From Streptomyces sp. H27-H1 (GTDB taxonomy: Bacteria; Actinomycetota; Actinomycetes; Streptomycetales; Streptomycetaceae), in assembly GCF_026627445.1 (NCBI RefSeq), contig NZ_JAPNLJ010000002.1, forward strand, positions 17,677-81,676: 64,000 nt of DNA. Reading direction: 5' to 3'. The position numbers and the translations under genes are program-made. Below the pieces are notes generated by a model, which saw only the letters and a program-made list of their open reading frames with translations, was not told the DNA's origin and made no database searches. This document shows positions 49,818-61,617 of this stretch, piece by piece. The stretch's first letter is position 1. Each line of letters starts with the position of its first letter.

Positions 49818-49847
49818 CGGACAGCCGACCCGGCGGTCGCCTATGTT
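49818..49847 (+). promoter_or_regulatory. candidate promoter of the DUF349 gene
   Basis: CGGACA (49818-49823), 18 bp spacer, TATGTT (49842-49847). Found by eye; it would give a leader of about 85 bases. Confidence 0.4.
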
Positions 49848-49892
49848 GGCGTTGTGCAGGGCGGGCGCGGCCCGCCCCAGGAAACTGTGGAC

Positions 49893-49925
49893 GATGCCCA
49901 GGGGGTGAACCCCTCTCAGGGCATC
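49893..49925 (+). promoter_or_regulatory. leader hairpin before DUF349 ribosome site
   Basis: GATGCCC (49893-49899) pairs with GGGCATC (49919-49925), continued inward by AGGGG/CCCCT around gtgaa. It ends a few bases before the ribosome site GGAGGAGG, so it may affect initiation. Confidence 0.45.
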
Positions 49926-49941
49926 AGGTGGAGGAGGCGCT

Positions 49942-51171
49942 GTGAGCAGCGACCCGTGGGGCCGAGTCGACGAGACAGGCACCGTGTACGTGCGTACTGC
50001 CGATGGCGAGAAGGTCGTCGGCTCGTGGCAGGCCGGCACCCCGGAGGAGGCCCTGGCCTACTTCGAGCGCAAGTACGAGGGCCTGGTGGTCGAAATCGGC
50101 CTCCTCGAACGACGGGTGCGGACCACCGATCTGGCCGCCAAGGACGCATCGACGGCCATCGAGCACCTGCGCACGCAGGTGGACGAGCACCACGCCGTCG
50201 GCGACCTCGGCGCGCTGCGCGTGCGGCTGGACAAGCTGGTGTCGACCGTGGACTCGCGGCGCGAGGAGCGCAAGGTCCAGAAGGCCAAGCAGACGGACGA
50301 GGCCCGTACGGCCAAGGACGCGCTGGTGGCCGAGGCCGAGCAGCTGGCGCAGAGCGACCAGTGGCGCAGCGCCGGCGAACGGCTGCGGGCCCTGGTGGAC
50401 ATCTGGAAGGGTCTGCCCCGCCTCGACCGCAAGTCGGACGACGAGCTGTGGCACCGCTTCTCACACGCCCGCTCCGCCTTCTCCAAGCGCCGCAAGGCCC
50501 ACTTCGCCTCGCTCGACGCGCAGCGCGAGGACGCACGCAAGGTCAAGGAGAAGCTGGTCGCGGAGGCCGAGTCGCTGTCGAAGTCGGCCGACTGGGGTCC
50601 GACGGCCGCACGCTACCGCGAGCTGATGGAGAGCTGGAAGGCCGCGGGCCGTGCGCAGCGCGAGTCCGAGGACGATCTGTGGAACCGCTTCCGCGGCGCC
50701 CAGGACGTGTTCTTCGCCGCGCGCAGCGAGGTCTTCGCGGAGCGCGACGCGGAGCAGGTGGAGAACCTGAAGCTGAAGGAGGAGCTGGCCGACGAGGCCG
50801 AGAAGCTCCTCCCGATCACGGACCTGAAGGCGGCCCGTGCCGCGTTCCGCTCCCTGAACGAGCGCTGGGAGGCCGTCGGCCACGTACCGCGGGACGCGCG
50901 TCCCAAGGTCGAGGGCCGGATGCACACCGTCGAGCGGGCCATCCAGGAGTCCGAGGAAGGCGAGTGGCGCCGTACGAACCCGGAGGCGCGGGCCCGTGCG
51001 GCCGGTCTGACGGGTCAGCTGCAGGCGGCGGTCGACAAGCTGCGCGGTCAGGTCGACGCGGCGCGCGCGACGGGCAACAACGCGAAGGCCGACAAGCTGG
51101 CCCGGGAGCTGGAGGGCCGTCAGGCACTGCTGGACCAGGCGCTGAAGGGCCTCGAGGAGTTCGGCGGCTGA
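49942..51171 (+). CDS. DUF349-domain coiled-coil protein
   Basis: 409 residues of repeated DUF349 helical pairs. Characteristic repeats are LDRKSDDELWHRFSHARSAF and QRESEDDLWNRFRGAQDVFF, and each is preceded by a helix such as KSADWGPTAARYRELMESWK. The N-terminal 60 residues form a separate small domain (VYVRTADGEKVVGSWQAGTP). Bacterial DUF349 proteins are poorly known; no enzymatic motif is seen, and a scaffold or nucleic-acid-binding role is possible. GTG start with GGAGGAGG upstream. It is convergent with relA, with a perfect terminator between them. Confidence 0.88.
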   Translation: MSSDPWGRVDETGTVYVRTADGEKVVGSWQAGTPEEALAYFERKYEGLVVEIGLLERRVRTTDLAAKDASTAIEHLRTQVDEHHAVGDLGALRVRLDKLVSTVDSRREERKVQKAKQTDEARTAKDALVAEAEQLAQSDQWRSAGERLRALVDIWKGLPRLDRKSDDELWHRFSHARSAFSKRRKAHFASLDAQREDARKVKEKLVAEAESLSKSADWGPTAARYRELMESWKAAGRAQRESEDDLWNRFRGAQDVFFAARSEVFAERDAEQVENLKLKEELADEAEKLLPITDLKAARAAFRSLNERWEAVGHVPRDARPKVEGRMHTVERAIQESEEGEWRRTNPEARARAAGLTGQLQAAVDKLRGQVDAARATGNNAKADKLARELEGRQALLDQALKGLEEFGG

Positions 51172-51189
51172 TTGCGCCCCGCATGTGGG

Positions 51190-51223
51190 AGGGCCCCGGT
51201 ACGGATTTCCGTACCGGGGCCCT
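51190..51223. terminator. bidirectional terminator between DUF349 gene and relA
   Basis: Perfect 16 bp stem AGGGCCCCGGTACGGA / TCCGTACCGGGGCCCT with a 2-base loop, serving both convergent genes. Confidence 0.9.
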
Positions 51224-51246
51224 TCCGTGTCCGTGCGGCCTCGGTG

Positions 51247-53697
<2,451 letters not shown>

Positions 53698-53715
53698 GAG
53701 CGCTCCTCGGGGGTC

Positions 53716-53736
53716 CCCCCGGACGGAGTCTGGGGG
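53716..53736. repeat. dispersed palindrome, second copy
   Basis: CCCCCGGAC-GGA-GTCTGGGGG, one base different from the copy at 15941-15961. It lies about 20 bp upstream of the relA start. Confidence 0.7.
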
Positions 53737-53882
53737 AGGATCCGGTGCCCGTGTCCGGTCCGGATAACCCATCGTAGCGAGGGTTCCGCCACCCTGTTCC
53801 CCGAGCCTCCGCCTGGACCGCCGGGCGTCAGCCCGCACCTGCGGCCCCATCGGCGTGGGCTGGATCGCCCACAGGGCAGGAG

Positions 53883-53930
53883 CAGCCCCGCCGGCGTTTG
53901 AGGCGCGGGTCCGGGCGGAGCCCAGGGAAC
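53883..53930. repeat. dispersed intergenic repeat copy
   Basis: Reads cagccccgccggcgtttgag then gcgcgggtccgggcgga, closely matching 15994-16060 and 59445-59490. Confidence 0.7.
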
Positions 53931-54042
53931 GGAGGAAGGACGGGCGGGGGACGGCCCCGCGCAGCGGCCCGACCCCCGCGTACGCCGAAGCGGGCGTGCT
54001 CCGGGATGTCCCGGTGCACGCCCGCTTCGTGGAGCAGCGTGG

Positions 54043-54603
54043 TCAGACCACGATCAGCGCGTCGAGCGGAGCACCGCCCAGAGTCGGCGCCAGCCGCTCA
54101 CGGCCCGGCAGGAACGAGAGTTCCATCAGGACCGCGACCCCGGCGACCTGCGCCCCGGCCCGCCGGATCAGCTCCAGCGAGGCCGCCGCGGTACCACCGG
54201 TGGCCAGCACGTCGTCGATGACCATGACCCGGTCGTCGGCGCACAGCGCCTCCGCGTGGATCTCGATCTCCGCCGACCCGTACTCCAGGTCGTAGGACTG
54301 CAGCAGCGTCGCCCCGGGCAGCTTCCCGGCCTTGCGCACCGGTACGAAGCCGATGCCCGCCTGCACGGCCACCGGAGCCGCCAGGATGAATCCCCGCGCC
54401 TCCAGCCCGACGATCTTCGTCGCTCCGTACTGTCCCGCCAGCGCCACCAGCGCGTCCGTGAGGGCGCCGAACGCCTTGGGGTCGGCCAGCAGCGGGGTGA
54501 TGTCCTTGAACATCACGCCCGGCTTCGGGTAGTCCGCCACGTCCGTGATCCGGCTGAGCAGCAGGTCCCGTACGCCCTCGGGCAGCGGAGCGGTGGCCGT
54601 CAC
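54043..54603 (-). CDS. apt: adenine phosphoribosyltransferase
   Basis: A 186-residue purine salvage enzyme joining adenine and PRPP. DVADYPKPGVMFKDITPLLA, IVGLEARGFILAAPVAVQAG and the PRPP loop VMVIDDVLATGGTAAASLEL are intact. The GTG start overlaps the secF stop by 4 bp, so it is translated with the secretion genes. It is followed downstream by relA, a conserved order linking purine salvage to ppGpp. Confidence 0.96.
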   Translation of the reverse strand: MTATAPLPEGVRDLLLSRITDVADYPKPGVMFKDITPLLADPKAFGALTDALVALAGQYGATKIVGLEARGFILAAPVAVQAGIGFVPVRKAGKLPGATLLQSYDLEYGSAEIEIHAEALCADDRVMVIDDVLATGGTAAASLELIRRAGAQVAGVAVLMELSFLPGRERLAPTLGGAPLDALIVV

Positions 54604-55652
54604 CGGCGCCGTCCCGAGCGGCCCTGCGCCACGACCTCCGGCGCGTCCCCGGCACCGAAGCCGTCCTCGGACGATCCGTCCTTGGCCGCCGACGCCCGCT
54701 TGGCGAGCACCCGCTTCTTCAGGGCCTTCATCGCCGGCTCGCGCTCCTTCAGGTCCACGACCAGCGGGGTCGCGATGAAGATCGACGAGTAGGCGCCGGC
54801 CGCGAGGCCGACGAACAGCGACAGCGAGATGTCGTTCAGCATGCCGGCGTCCAGGATGCCGCCGCCGATGAAGAGCAGCGCTCCGACCGGGAGCAGCGCG
54901 ACGACCGTGGTGTTGATCGAGCGGACCAGGGTGCCGTTGATGCTGCGGTTGGCGACCTCGCTGTACGTCCAGCGGGTCTGCTTGGTGATGTCCTTCGAGC
55001 CCTCCTTGAGACCGTCGAAGACGACGACGGTGTCGTAGAGGGAGTAACCGAGGATGGTCAGCAGACCGATGACCGTACCCGGGGTGACCTCGAAGCCGAC
55101 CAGCGCGTACACGCCGACCGTGATCGTGAGGTCGTGGATCAGCGCGATGAGGGCCGCGATCGCCATCCGCCACTCGAAGGCGATGGCGAGGTAGATCACC
55201 ACGAGGATCATGAAGACGCCGAGGCCGGTCCAGGCCTTGTTGGCGATCTGCTCGCCCCAGCTGGGGCCGACGAGGTCGGCGTTGATCTGACCGGCCTCGA
55301 CCTTGAGGTCGGCGGCGAGCTTGGTCTTCACGTCGGCGGCGGCTTCGGTGTCCAGCTCCGAGATCTGGATGCGCAGACCGCCGGTTCCGAGCTTCTGGAC
55401 GATCGCGTCGTGGCCGGAGGCCTTCTCGGCGTCCTCGCGGGCCTGGCTCTCCGAGACGGAGGTCTTCGGGGTGGTGAAGACGGCACCGCCCTTGAACTCG
55501 ATGCCCATGTTGAGGCCCTGGACGGCCAGGGCCACGATCGCCGTGATGGTGATCAGGATGGAAACGCCGTACCAGACGAAGCGCTTGCCGACGAAGTCGT
55601 AGCCGACCTCACCTCGGTACAGCTTGGCGCCGAGATCTCCGAGCTTCGACAT
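54600..55652 (-). CDS. secF: protein translocase subunit SecF
   Basis: A 350-residue membrane protein with six predicted helices. With SecD it uses the proton gradient to pull exported proteins off the Sec channel. FVWYGVSILITITAIVALAV is the first helix; the RND-type block LIALIHDLTITVGVYALVGF and the conserved LGYSLYDTVVVFDGLKE are intact. The cytoplasmic tail is charged. 3 bp separate it from secD; the stop overlaps apt. Confidence 0.96.
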   Translation of the reverse strand: MSKLGDLGAKLYRGEVGYDFVGKRFVWYGVSILITITAIVALAVQGLNMGIEFKGGAVFTTPKTSVSESQAREDAEKASGHDAIVQKLGTGGLRIQISELDTEAAADVKTKLAADLKVEAGQINADLVGPSWGEQIANKAWTGLGVFMILVVIYLAIAFEWRMAIAALIALIHDLTITVGVYALVGFEVTPGTVIGLLTILGYSLYDTVVVFDGLKEGSKDITKQTRWTYSEVANRSINGTLVRSINTTVVALLPVGALLFIGGGILDAGMLNDISLSLFVGLAAGAYSSIFIATPLVVDLKEREPAMKALKKRVLAKRASAAKDGSSEDGFGAGDAPEVVAQGRSGRRR

Positions 55653-55655
55653 CTC

Positions 55656-57443
55656 TCACGCCTCCTTTGCGTCGACGGAAACGGGGTCGGTGGCGTTGGC
55701 CGCGTCGGAGCCGGTGCGGCGCGAGCGGCGCAGCGGCGGCTTGGCGCCCAGTCGCTTCGGGTCCAGCCCGGACCACGGGTGACCGCTGGAGAAGAACTTC
55801 GTACGGGCCAGCAGCGTCATGACGGGCTTGGTGAAGAGGAACACCACGACCACGTCGAGCAGGGTCGTCAGACCCAGGGTGAAGGCGAAGCCCTGCACCT
55901 TGCCGACGGTGACGATGAAGAGCACCGCGGCGGCAAGGAACGACACGAAGTCGGAGACCAGGATGGTGCGACGGGCGCGCGGCCAGGCTCGCTCGACGGC
56001 CGGACGCAGGGTGCGGCCCTCGCGGATCTCGTCCCGGATGCGTTCGAAGTACACGATGAAGGAGTCGGCGGTGATACCGATCGCGACGATCGCACCGCAG
56101 ACGGCCGGCAGGTTCAGCGCGAAGCCGATGCCCTTTCCGAGCAGCGCCATGATCGTGTACGTGAGGATGCCGGAGACGATGAGGCTGATGATGGCGACGA
56201 ACGCCAGGCCCCGGTAGTACGCCAGCAGGTAGATCACGACGAGCGCGAGGCCGATGGCGCCGGCGATGAGGCCGGCCTTCAGCTGCTCGCCGCCGAGCGC
56301 GGCGGTGACGGTGGTGACGCTGTCCTCCTGGAAGGACAGCGGCAGGGCGCCGTACGAGAGCATGTTGCCCAGGTCCTGCGCGGACTGCTGGTTGAAGCCG
56401 CCGGAGATCTCGGCGTTGCCGCCGGTCAGCGCCTGGCTGACGGACGGGTCGGAGATGACCTCGCCGTCGAGCACGATGGCGAACTGGTTCTGCGGGGGCT
56501 GCTTGGCCGCCAGCTCGCCGGTGATCTTGGCGAACTTGTCGGCGCCCTTGTCGGTGAACTGCATCGTGACGATCCACATGCCACGCTGCGGGTCGATGAC
56601 GCCCTTGGCTTCCTTCACGTCCTGGCCGTTGACCTGCGCCGGGCCGAGCACCCACTTGTACCAGACCTCGCCGCGCTTGCCGCAGGCGAGCGTCGGGTCC
56701 TCGGGCTTGACGTTCTTGCTGACGGCGGCGCGCTGCGCCTCGTTGCTGCAGTCCAGCGCGGCGAACTTGGCCTGCAGGTCCGCCGCGGCGGCCTGGTCGG
56801 CGCTGGGCGCGGACGGCGACGCGGACGGGGCGGCCTTGTCGTCTGCCTTCTTCGACCCGCTCGCCGAGGGCGAGGGAGAGGGTGCGTTCGGGGCCTTGAG
56901 GGCCTCACTGACCGCACGGCCCTGGGAAGTGGCGCTGGACGACGGGGTGGGTGCACCGGCGGACGGGCTGCCGGAGCCGCTCGGCTTGGGGCTCGGAGAC
57001 CCGCTCGGGTTGGCCTCGGGAGCGACGGGCGCGCCCTCCGCCGTGGCGAGCACGGGGCGGAAGTACAGCTGGGCGGTGGTACCGACCTGCTCGCGCGCCT
57101 GCTGCTCGTTCGTCCCCTTGGGGATGTTCACGATGATGTGGTCGCGGCCCTGGGTCTGGACCTCGGCCTCCGACACACCGAGACCGTTGACACGGCGCTC
57201 GATGATGCCGACCGCCGTGTTCATGTTGGTCTCGTTGATCGCGTCCGGCTTGCCGGGCTCGCTCTTGGCCTTGAGCGTGATGCTCGTACCGCCGGCGAGG
57301 TCGATGCCGAGTCGCGGCGTCGTCTGCTTCGTGAGGAACATCCCCGCGGTGAGCGCCACCATCGCGATCAGGATGATGGCCAGGGAACGCCCCGGCCTCC
57401 CCTGAGCCCCCGTGGGCCGTCGGCCCTTCTTCGGTGCTGCCAC
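55656..57443 (-). CDS. secD: protein translocase subunit SecD
   Basis: 595 residues, longer than many SecD because of an insert of about 100 residues rich in Ser, Pro and Ala between the first periplasm-type segments (about residues 155-240). Family features: the first helix with LAIILIAMVALTAGMFLTKQ, LGIDLAGGTSITLKA, and the membrane part AIVAIGITADSFIVYFERIR with EIREGRTLRPAVERAW. GTG start at 57443. It lies about 150 bp after yajC; yajC-secD-secF is a standard unit. Confidence 0.96.
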   Translation of the reverse strand: MAAPKKGRRPTGAQGRPGRSLAIILIAMVALTAGMFLTKQTTPRLGIDLAGGTSITLKAKSEPGKPDAINETNMNTAVGIIERRVNGLGVSEAEVQTQGRDHIIVNIPKGTNEQQAREQVGTTAQLYFRPVLATAEGAPVAPEANPSGSPSPKPSGSGSPSAGAPTPSSSATSQGRAVSEALKAPNAPSPSPSASGSKKADDKAAPSASPSAPSADQAAAADLQAKFAALDCSNEAQRAAVSKNVKPEDPTLACGKRGEVWYKWVLGPAQVNGQDVKEAKGVIDPQRGMWIVTMQFTDKGADKFAKITGELAAKQPPQNQFAIVLDGEVISDPSVSQALTGGNAEISGGFNQQSAQDLGNMLSYGALPLSFQEDSVTTVTAALGGEQLKAGLIAGAIGLALVVIYLLAYYRGLAFVAIISLIVSGILTYTIMALLGKGIGFALNLPAVCGAIVAIGITADSFIVYFERIRDEIREGRTLRPAVERAWPRARRTILVSDFVSFLAAAVLFIVTVGKVQGFAFTLGLTTLLDVVVVFLFTKPVMTLLARTKFFSSGHPWSGLDPKRLGAKPPLRRSRRTGSDAANATDPVSVDAKEA

Positions 57444-57596
57444 CTTGTCGTATCTCCCTGTCCAACCGTCTCGCGCCGGGTCAGCGCGTGGACGGCCACC
57501 GAAATGTGTGTGGGGACCCCTGCCCCCCGCAGAAGGGTCACTGGCGGGACCGCCGGGGCTGCCGGTCAGGCGCCCCGCACGGTCCCCTGACCAGCG

Positions 57597-58049
57597 CTAC
57601 TTCGCGCCGGCCTCGCCGTCGGTCTTGCCGTCCTTCGGCTCTTCGCCCTCGGACTCCTCGGCCTTGGGCTCGTCCTTCTTGCCAAGGTCGAGCTTGGGGG
57701 CCTCGTCCTGGGTCAGGGAGGACGCGTCGTCCGGGACGACCGGCGTGTCGATCGTCAGATCATCGGTGATGCCGTGGACGATGCGGTTGTACTCCTCGTC
57801 CTCCAGCACGGCGCCGATGGAGTTCTTCGCGTACAGCGCGTGAACGCCGGGAGCCACCTCGAGGGTGACGGTGTCTTCGCCGATCTCCTTCACCGTGGCG
57901 TACATGCCGCCGATGGTGCGGACGCCGGTGCCGGGAGTCAGCTGGTCGCGCATCTGCACGGCCTGCTGCTGCTTCTTCTTCTGGCTGCGGGTCAGCAGGA
58001 ACATCGCCCCGATGATCAGCACGAACGGAAGGAGGGAGAAGATATTCAA
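57597..58049 (-). CDS. yajC: Sec translocon accessory protein YajC
   Basis: 150 residues. NIFSLLPFVLIIGAMFLLTR is the single membrane segment, then the YajC soluble domain (DQLTPGTGVRTIGGMYATVK, VTLEVAPGVHALYAKNSIGA) and an acidic Lys/Glu/Asp tail. It starts with TTG (58049), no other start codon being placed before the membrane segment. Transcribed ahead of secD-secF and after ruvB. Confidence 0.93.
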   Translation of the reverse strand: MNIFSLLPFVLIIGAMFLLTRSQKKKQQQAVQMRDQLTPGTGVRTIGGMYATVKEIGEDTVTLEVAPGVHALYAKNSIGAVLEDEEYNRIVHGITDDLTIDTPVVPDDASSLTQDEAPKLDLGKKDEPKAEESEGEEPKDGKTDGEAGAK

Positions 58050-58214
58050 GGGACGCAGGTCCTTCGCATCGACCGCACGAGCGCACGGCCTTTGTACGGG
58101 GGGTGGGTACGCCGACCGTAAGGGTCGGCATCGGCGGAGTCTAGGCGAGTCCGCACCGATGGAACAACGCCCAGCATGTCATCGCAGTTCCTGACCGGGC
58201 GAACGTCCGCGCCG

Positions 58215-59276
58215 TCAGGTCCCGAACAGGCCCTGTTGTCCGCTTGATCCGTTCCCGCCCTGCTGTGGCGGCACAAGTCCCAGGTGAGCCCATGCGGCCG
58301 GGGTCGCGACCCGCCCCCGCGGGGTCCTGGCCAGAAGCCCTTCCCTTACGAGGAACGGCTCGGCCACCTCTTCCACGGTCTCCCGCTCCTCGCCGACGGC
58401 GACGGCGAGCGTCGACAGTCCGACGGGCCCCCCGCCGAAGAGTTTCAGGAGCGCCTCCAGGACGGCCCGGTCCAGCCGGTCGAGGCCGCGCTCGTCGACC
58501 TCGTAGACCCGCAGGGCCGTGCGGGCGACCTCACGGTTGATCACCCCGTCGGCCCTGACCTGGGCGTAGTCGCGGACGCGGCGCAGCAGCCGGTTGGCGA
58601 TACGGGGGGTTCCGCGCGAGCGCCCGGCGATCTCGGCGGCGCCGGCGGTGTCGATCTCCAGGTCGAGGAGGCGGGCGGAGCGGTGGATGACGCGCTCCAG
58701 TTCCTCGGGGGCGTAGAACTCCATGTGGCCGGTGAAGCCGAAGCGGTCGCGCAGCGGCGGCGGGAGCAGGCCGGCCCGGGTCGTGGCCCCCACGAGGGTG
58801 AAGGGGGGCAGCTCCAGCGGGATGGCGGTGGCCCCCGGACCCTTGCCCACGATCACGTCGACGCGGAAGTCCTCCATCGCCATGTAGAGCATCTCTTCGG
58901 CGGGCCGGGACATCCGGTGGATCTCGTCGAGGAAGAGGACCTCGCCCTCCTGGAGGGAGGAGAGGATGGCGGCGAGGTCGCCGGCGTGCTGGATGGCGGG
59001 GCCGGAGGTGATCCGGATGGGCGCGCCCATCTCGGCAGCGATGATCATGGACAGGGTGGTCTTCCCCAGGCCCGGGGCGCCCGACAGCAGCACGTGATCG
59101 GCGGTGGCGCCGCGCTGGCGGGCCGCCTTGAGGACCAGGTCCAGCTGCTGGCGTACCTTCTCCTGGCCGACGAACTCGTCGAGGTCCTTGGGCCGCAGGG
59201 CCGCCTCGACGGCCGTGTCCTCGCCGTCCGCCGCGGCCGCCACGATCCGGTCGTCGCTCTCGTCATCCCAGTTCAC
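58215..59276 (-). CDS. ruvB: Holliday junction branch migration helicase RuvB
   Basis: A 353-residue AAA+ motor. [20 protein letters not shown], Walker [21 protein letters not shown], Walker [21 protein letters not shown], and the winged-helix end [20 protein letters not shown], with [17 protein letters not shown], are present. The C-terminal tail is Gln/Gly-rich. GTG start. Unlike in many bacteria, 236 bp of repeat-rich DNA separates it from ruvA. Confidence 0.97.
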   Translation of the reverse strand: MNWDDESDDRIVAAAADGEDTAVEAALRPKDLDEFVGQEKVRQQLDLVLKAARQRGATADHVLLSGAPGLGKTTLSMIIAAEMGAPIRITSGPAIQHAGDLAAILSSLQEGEVLFLDEIHRMSRPAEEMLYMAMEDFRVDVIVGKGPGATAIPLELPPFTLVGATTRAGLLPPPLRDRFGFTGHMEFYAPEELERVIHRSARLLDLEIDTAGAAEIAGRSRGTPRIANRLLRRVRDYAQVRADGVINREVARTALRVYEVDERGLDRLDRAVLEALLKLFGGGPVGLSTLAVAVGEERETVEEVAEPFLVREGLLARTPRGRVATPAAWAHLGLVPPQQGGNGSSGQQGLFGT

Positions 59277-59329
59277 GGTGTCAGTCTGCCTTCTCGGTGG
59301 TGCGGTGGTGTGCGCGCGGGCCGTCTACT

Positions 59330-59505
59330 GGGGCGCCGCCCCCGGCTCCGCTCCTCAAAGGCCGCAGCGGCTGGATTCTCGCCGGTGTCGGCCCGCCGAA
59401 CGCACAGTGCGCTACGCGCACGTGCGGGCCGGTCTCAGCCGAATCCAGCCTCGCCGGCGTCTGAGGAGCGGGGGTCCGGGGGCCGGCCCCCGGCAACGGC
59501 GCCGC
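59330..59505. repeat. imperfect inverted repeat with dispersed repeat copy
   Basis: ggcgccgcccccgg and gctggattc on the left are complementary to gaatccagc and ccggcaacggcgcc on the right. The right half (59441-59505) is a copy of the ccggcg-tttgag repeat, here ccggcgtctgag. It fills the ruvA-ruvB gap. Confidence 0.6.
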
Positions 59506-59512
59506 ACTGGCG

Positions 59513-60145
59513 TCACCGGGCTCGGTTCAAGGACTGGAGGGCGGCGCGCAGCAGCTGTGGAACCGGGGCGGAACCGCCGGCGGCAATGGCTGCTTCCGCC
59601 TGGGGGGTCACGGCGGAAACGGCTTCCTCGGCATCGCGGGAGGCGTAGCCCAGGCCGATCAGCGCCGCGGACAGCTGCTCCGACCACGGCGCGGGACCGG
59701 ACGCCGCCGCGCGCTGCGCGCCGACCATCCCGCTCGACCCCAGCGGCGCGCCGAGCTTGTCCTTGAGGTCCAGCAGGAGTTTCTGCGCGCCCTTCTTCCC
59801 GATGCCGGAGACGGCCATCAGCGCCTTCTCGTCCCCGACGGAGACGGCCACCCGCAGTGCGTCCGGCCTGTGCACCCCGAGCATCGCCTGCGCGAGCTTC
59901 GGCCCGACTCCGCTCGCGGTCTGCAGGATTTCGAAGACCTGGCGCTCGTCGTCGTCGGCGAAGCCGTACAGCGTCAGCGAGTCCTCCCGTACGACCAGGG
60001 AGGTCGCCAGCCGGGCCGGCTCACCGGTCCGCAGGCCGGCGATGGTGTTCGGCGTGCAGTGCACGGCCATGCCCACTCCCCCGACCTCGATGACGACCAG
60101 GGTGGGGGCGAGAGCGGCGACCTGGCCGCTGACGAAGGCGATCAT
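59513..60145 (-). CDS. ruvA: Holliday junction DNA helicase subunit RuvA
   Basis: A 210-residue tetrameric junction-binding protein. An OB domain ([20 protein letters not shown]), helix-hairpin-helix motifs ([33 protein letters not shown]) and the flexible C-terminal domain that touches RuvB ([18 protein letters not shown]) are in order. ATG overlaps the ruvC stop by 4 bp. Confidence 0.96.
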   Translation of the reverse strand: MIAFVSGQVAALAPTLVVIEVGGVGMAVHCTPNTIAGLRTGEPARLATSLVVREDSLTLYGFADDDERQVFEILQTASGVGPKLAQAMLGVHRPDALRVAVSVGDEKALMAVSGIGKKGAQKLLLDLKDKLGAPLGSSGMVGAQRAAASGPAPWSEQLSAALIGLGYASRDAEEAVSAVTPQAEAAIAAGGSAPVPQLLRAALQSLNRAR

Positions 60146-60678
60146 GTGGTGCGGCCTTTCAAGGCGCCGGCATGCCGGTTGACGGCCTGCTGGAGGCGGT
60201 TCTGCGCGGGGGCGCGCCAGATGTGGCAGATGGCGAGGGCGAGGGCGTCCGCGGCGTCGGCGGGCTTGGGCGGGGCGGACAGCCGCAGCAGCCGGGTGAC
60301 CATGGCTCCGACCTGCGCCTTGTCGGCGCGGCCGCTGCCGGTGACGGCGGCCTTGACCTCGCTCGGGGTGTGCAGGGCAACCGGAAGCCCGCGGCGTGCG
60401 GCGCACAGCATGGCGACGGCACTGGCCTGAGCGGTACCCATCACCGTGCTGACGTTGTGCTGGCTGAACACCCGTTCCACCGCGACCACTTCAGGCCGGT
60501 ACTCGTCGAGCCATTCCTCGATGCCCTGCTCGATCGCGACGAGCCGGAGGCCCAACTGGGCGTCCGCGGGCGTCCGTACGACCCCCACGCCGAGCATCGC
60601 CAGGGGACGGCCCGCCAGCCCCTCGACCACACCGACACCGCACCGGGTCAGTCCCGGGTCAACGCCGAGTACCCGCAC
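60142..60678 (-). CDS. ruvC: crossover junction endodeoxyribonuclease RuvC
   Basis: 178 residues. RNase H fold with four acidic catalytic residues: the Asp of [17 protein letters not shown], the Glu of [20 protein letters not shown], and the two Asp in [15 protein letters not shown]. It cuts Holliday junctions. GTG start; first gene of ruvCA, with yebC upstream behind a strong terminator. Confidence 0.96.
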   Translation of the reverse strand: MRVLGVDPGLTRCGVGVVEGLAGRPLAMLGVGVVRTPADAQLGLRLVAIEQGIEEWLDEYRPEVVAVERVFSQHNVSTVMGTAQASAVAMLCAARRGLPVALHTPSEVKAAVTGSGRADKAQVGAMVTRLLRLSAPPKPADAADALALAICHIWRAPAQNRLQQAVNRHAGALKGRTT

Positions 60679-60741
60679 CCCGCCCCCTCTTCGATCTCCT
60701 GTACGTACAGCTAGGCAGGCTATCGGGTGCCACTGACAAAG

Positions 60742-60778
60742 CAGCGGGCCGACGGGGTGTGTCCCCGTCGGCCCGCTG
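60742..60778. terminator. terminator between yebC and ruvC
   Basis: Perfect 16 bp stem CAGCGGGCCGACGGGG / CCCCGTCGGCCCGCTG with a 5-base loop, 29 bp after the yebC stop. Confidence 0.9.
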
Positions 60779-60807
60779 CCCGACGCTGTGAGCGATCGGC
60801 GCCTGGA

Positions 60808-61560
60808 TCAGGCGTCGACCTTCTCCATGACCTCGTCCGAGACGTCGAAGTTGGCGAAGACGTTCTGCACGTCGTCGCTGTCCTCCAGCGCGTCGATCAG
60901 CTTGAAGATCTTGCGCGCGCCCTCTTCGTCCAGCTCGACCTGCATGGTCGGCAGGAAGTTGGAGTCGGCCGAGTCGTAGTCGATGCCGGCCTGCTGGAGC
61001 GCGGTACGGACCGCGACCATGTCGGTGGCCTCGCTGATGATCTCGAACTGGTCGCCGAGGTCGTTGACCTCTTCGGCGCCCGCTTCCAGCACCGTCTCCA
61101 GGACGTCGTCCTCGGAGAGCTCGCCCTTGGGCAGCAGAACGACGCCCTTGCGGTTGAACAGGTAGGAGACCGAGCCCGGGTCGGCCATCGAACCGCCGTT
61201 GCGGGTCATGGCGACCCGCACGTCGGACGCGGCACGGTTGCGGTTGTCGGTGAGGCACTCGATGAGCACCGCGACACCGTTCGGTCCGTAGCCCTCGTAC
61301 ATGATCGTCTCGTAGTCGGCGCCGCCGGCCTCGAGACCGCCGCCGCGCTTGACCGCGGAGTCGATGTTCTTGTTCGGGACCGAGCTCTTCTTGGCCTTCT
61401 GGATGGCGTCGAAGAGCGTCGGGTTGCCATCGATGTCGGCGCCGCCCATACGGGCCGCGACCTCGATGTTCTTGATCAGCTTCGCGAAGAGCTTGCCGCG
61501 CTTGGCGTCAACCACGGCCTTCTTGTGCTTCGTCGTAGCCCATTTAGAGTGGCCGGACAT
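60808..61560 (-). CDS. yebC: YebC/PmpR-family regulator
   Basis: 250 residues. [20 protein letters not shown] and [20 protein letters not shown] are the family hallmark, followed by [20 protein letters not shown] and [20 protein letters not shown]. Members act as transcription regulators or, in recent work on the family, as factors helping ribosomes pass difficult motifs; which applies here is open. It precedes ruvCAB as in many bacteria but is separated by a terminator. Confidence 0.95.
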   Translation of the reverse strand: MSGHSKWATTKHKKAVVDAKRGKLFAKLIKNIEVAARMGGADIDGNPTLFDAIQKAKKSSVPNKNIDSAVKRGGGLEAGGADYETIMYEGYGPNGVAVLIECLTDNRNRAASDVRVAMTRNGGSMADPGSVSYLFNRKGVVLLPKGELSEDDVLETVLEAGAEEVNDLGDQFEIISEATDMVAVRTALQQAGIDYDSADSNFLPTMQVELDEEGARKIFKLIDALEDSDDVQNVFANFDVSDEVMEKVDA

Positions 61561-61617
61561 CTGCCTGTCTCCTTCGCGTCACCAACAGTGTTCGCCTCAG
61601 ATCCTACCGGGACGCCG

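Larger units (their letters stand above)
49742..49941. other. intergenic leader of the DUF349 gene
   Basis: Holds a candidate promoter, a GCGGGC-GCG-GCCCGC hairpin at 49861-49875 that may end upstream transcripts, and a two-part hairpin next to the ribosome site. Confidence 0.5.
53698..54042. other. intergenic region between apt and relA
   Basis: Contains the relA ribosome site, a palindrome copy (53716-53736), a second dispersed repeat (53883-53930) and GC-rich sequence with no convincing gene. A relA promoter must lie here, but I could not fix its hexamers. Confidence 0.5.

Noticed and set aside
53698..53850. Longer RelA N-terminus from 53850
   Set aside because: The added codons are written over a palindromic repeat and lack family similarity; TTG with GAGGAG at 53697 fits better.
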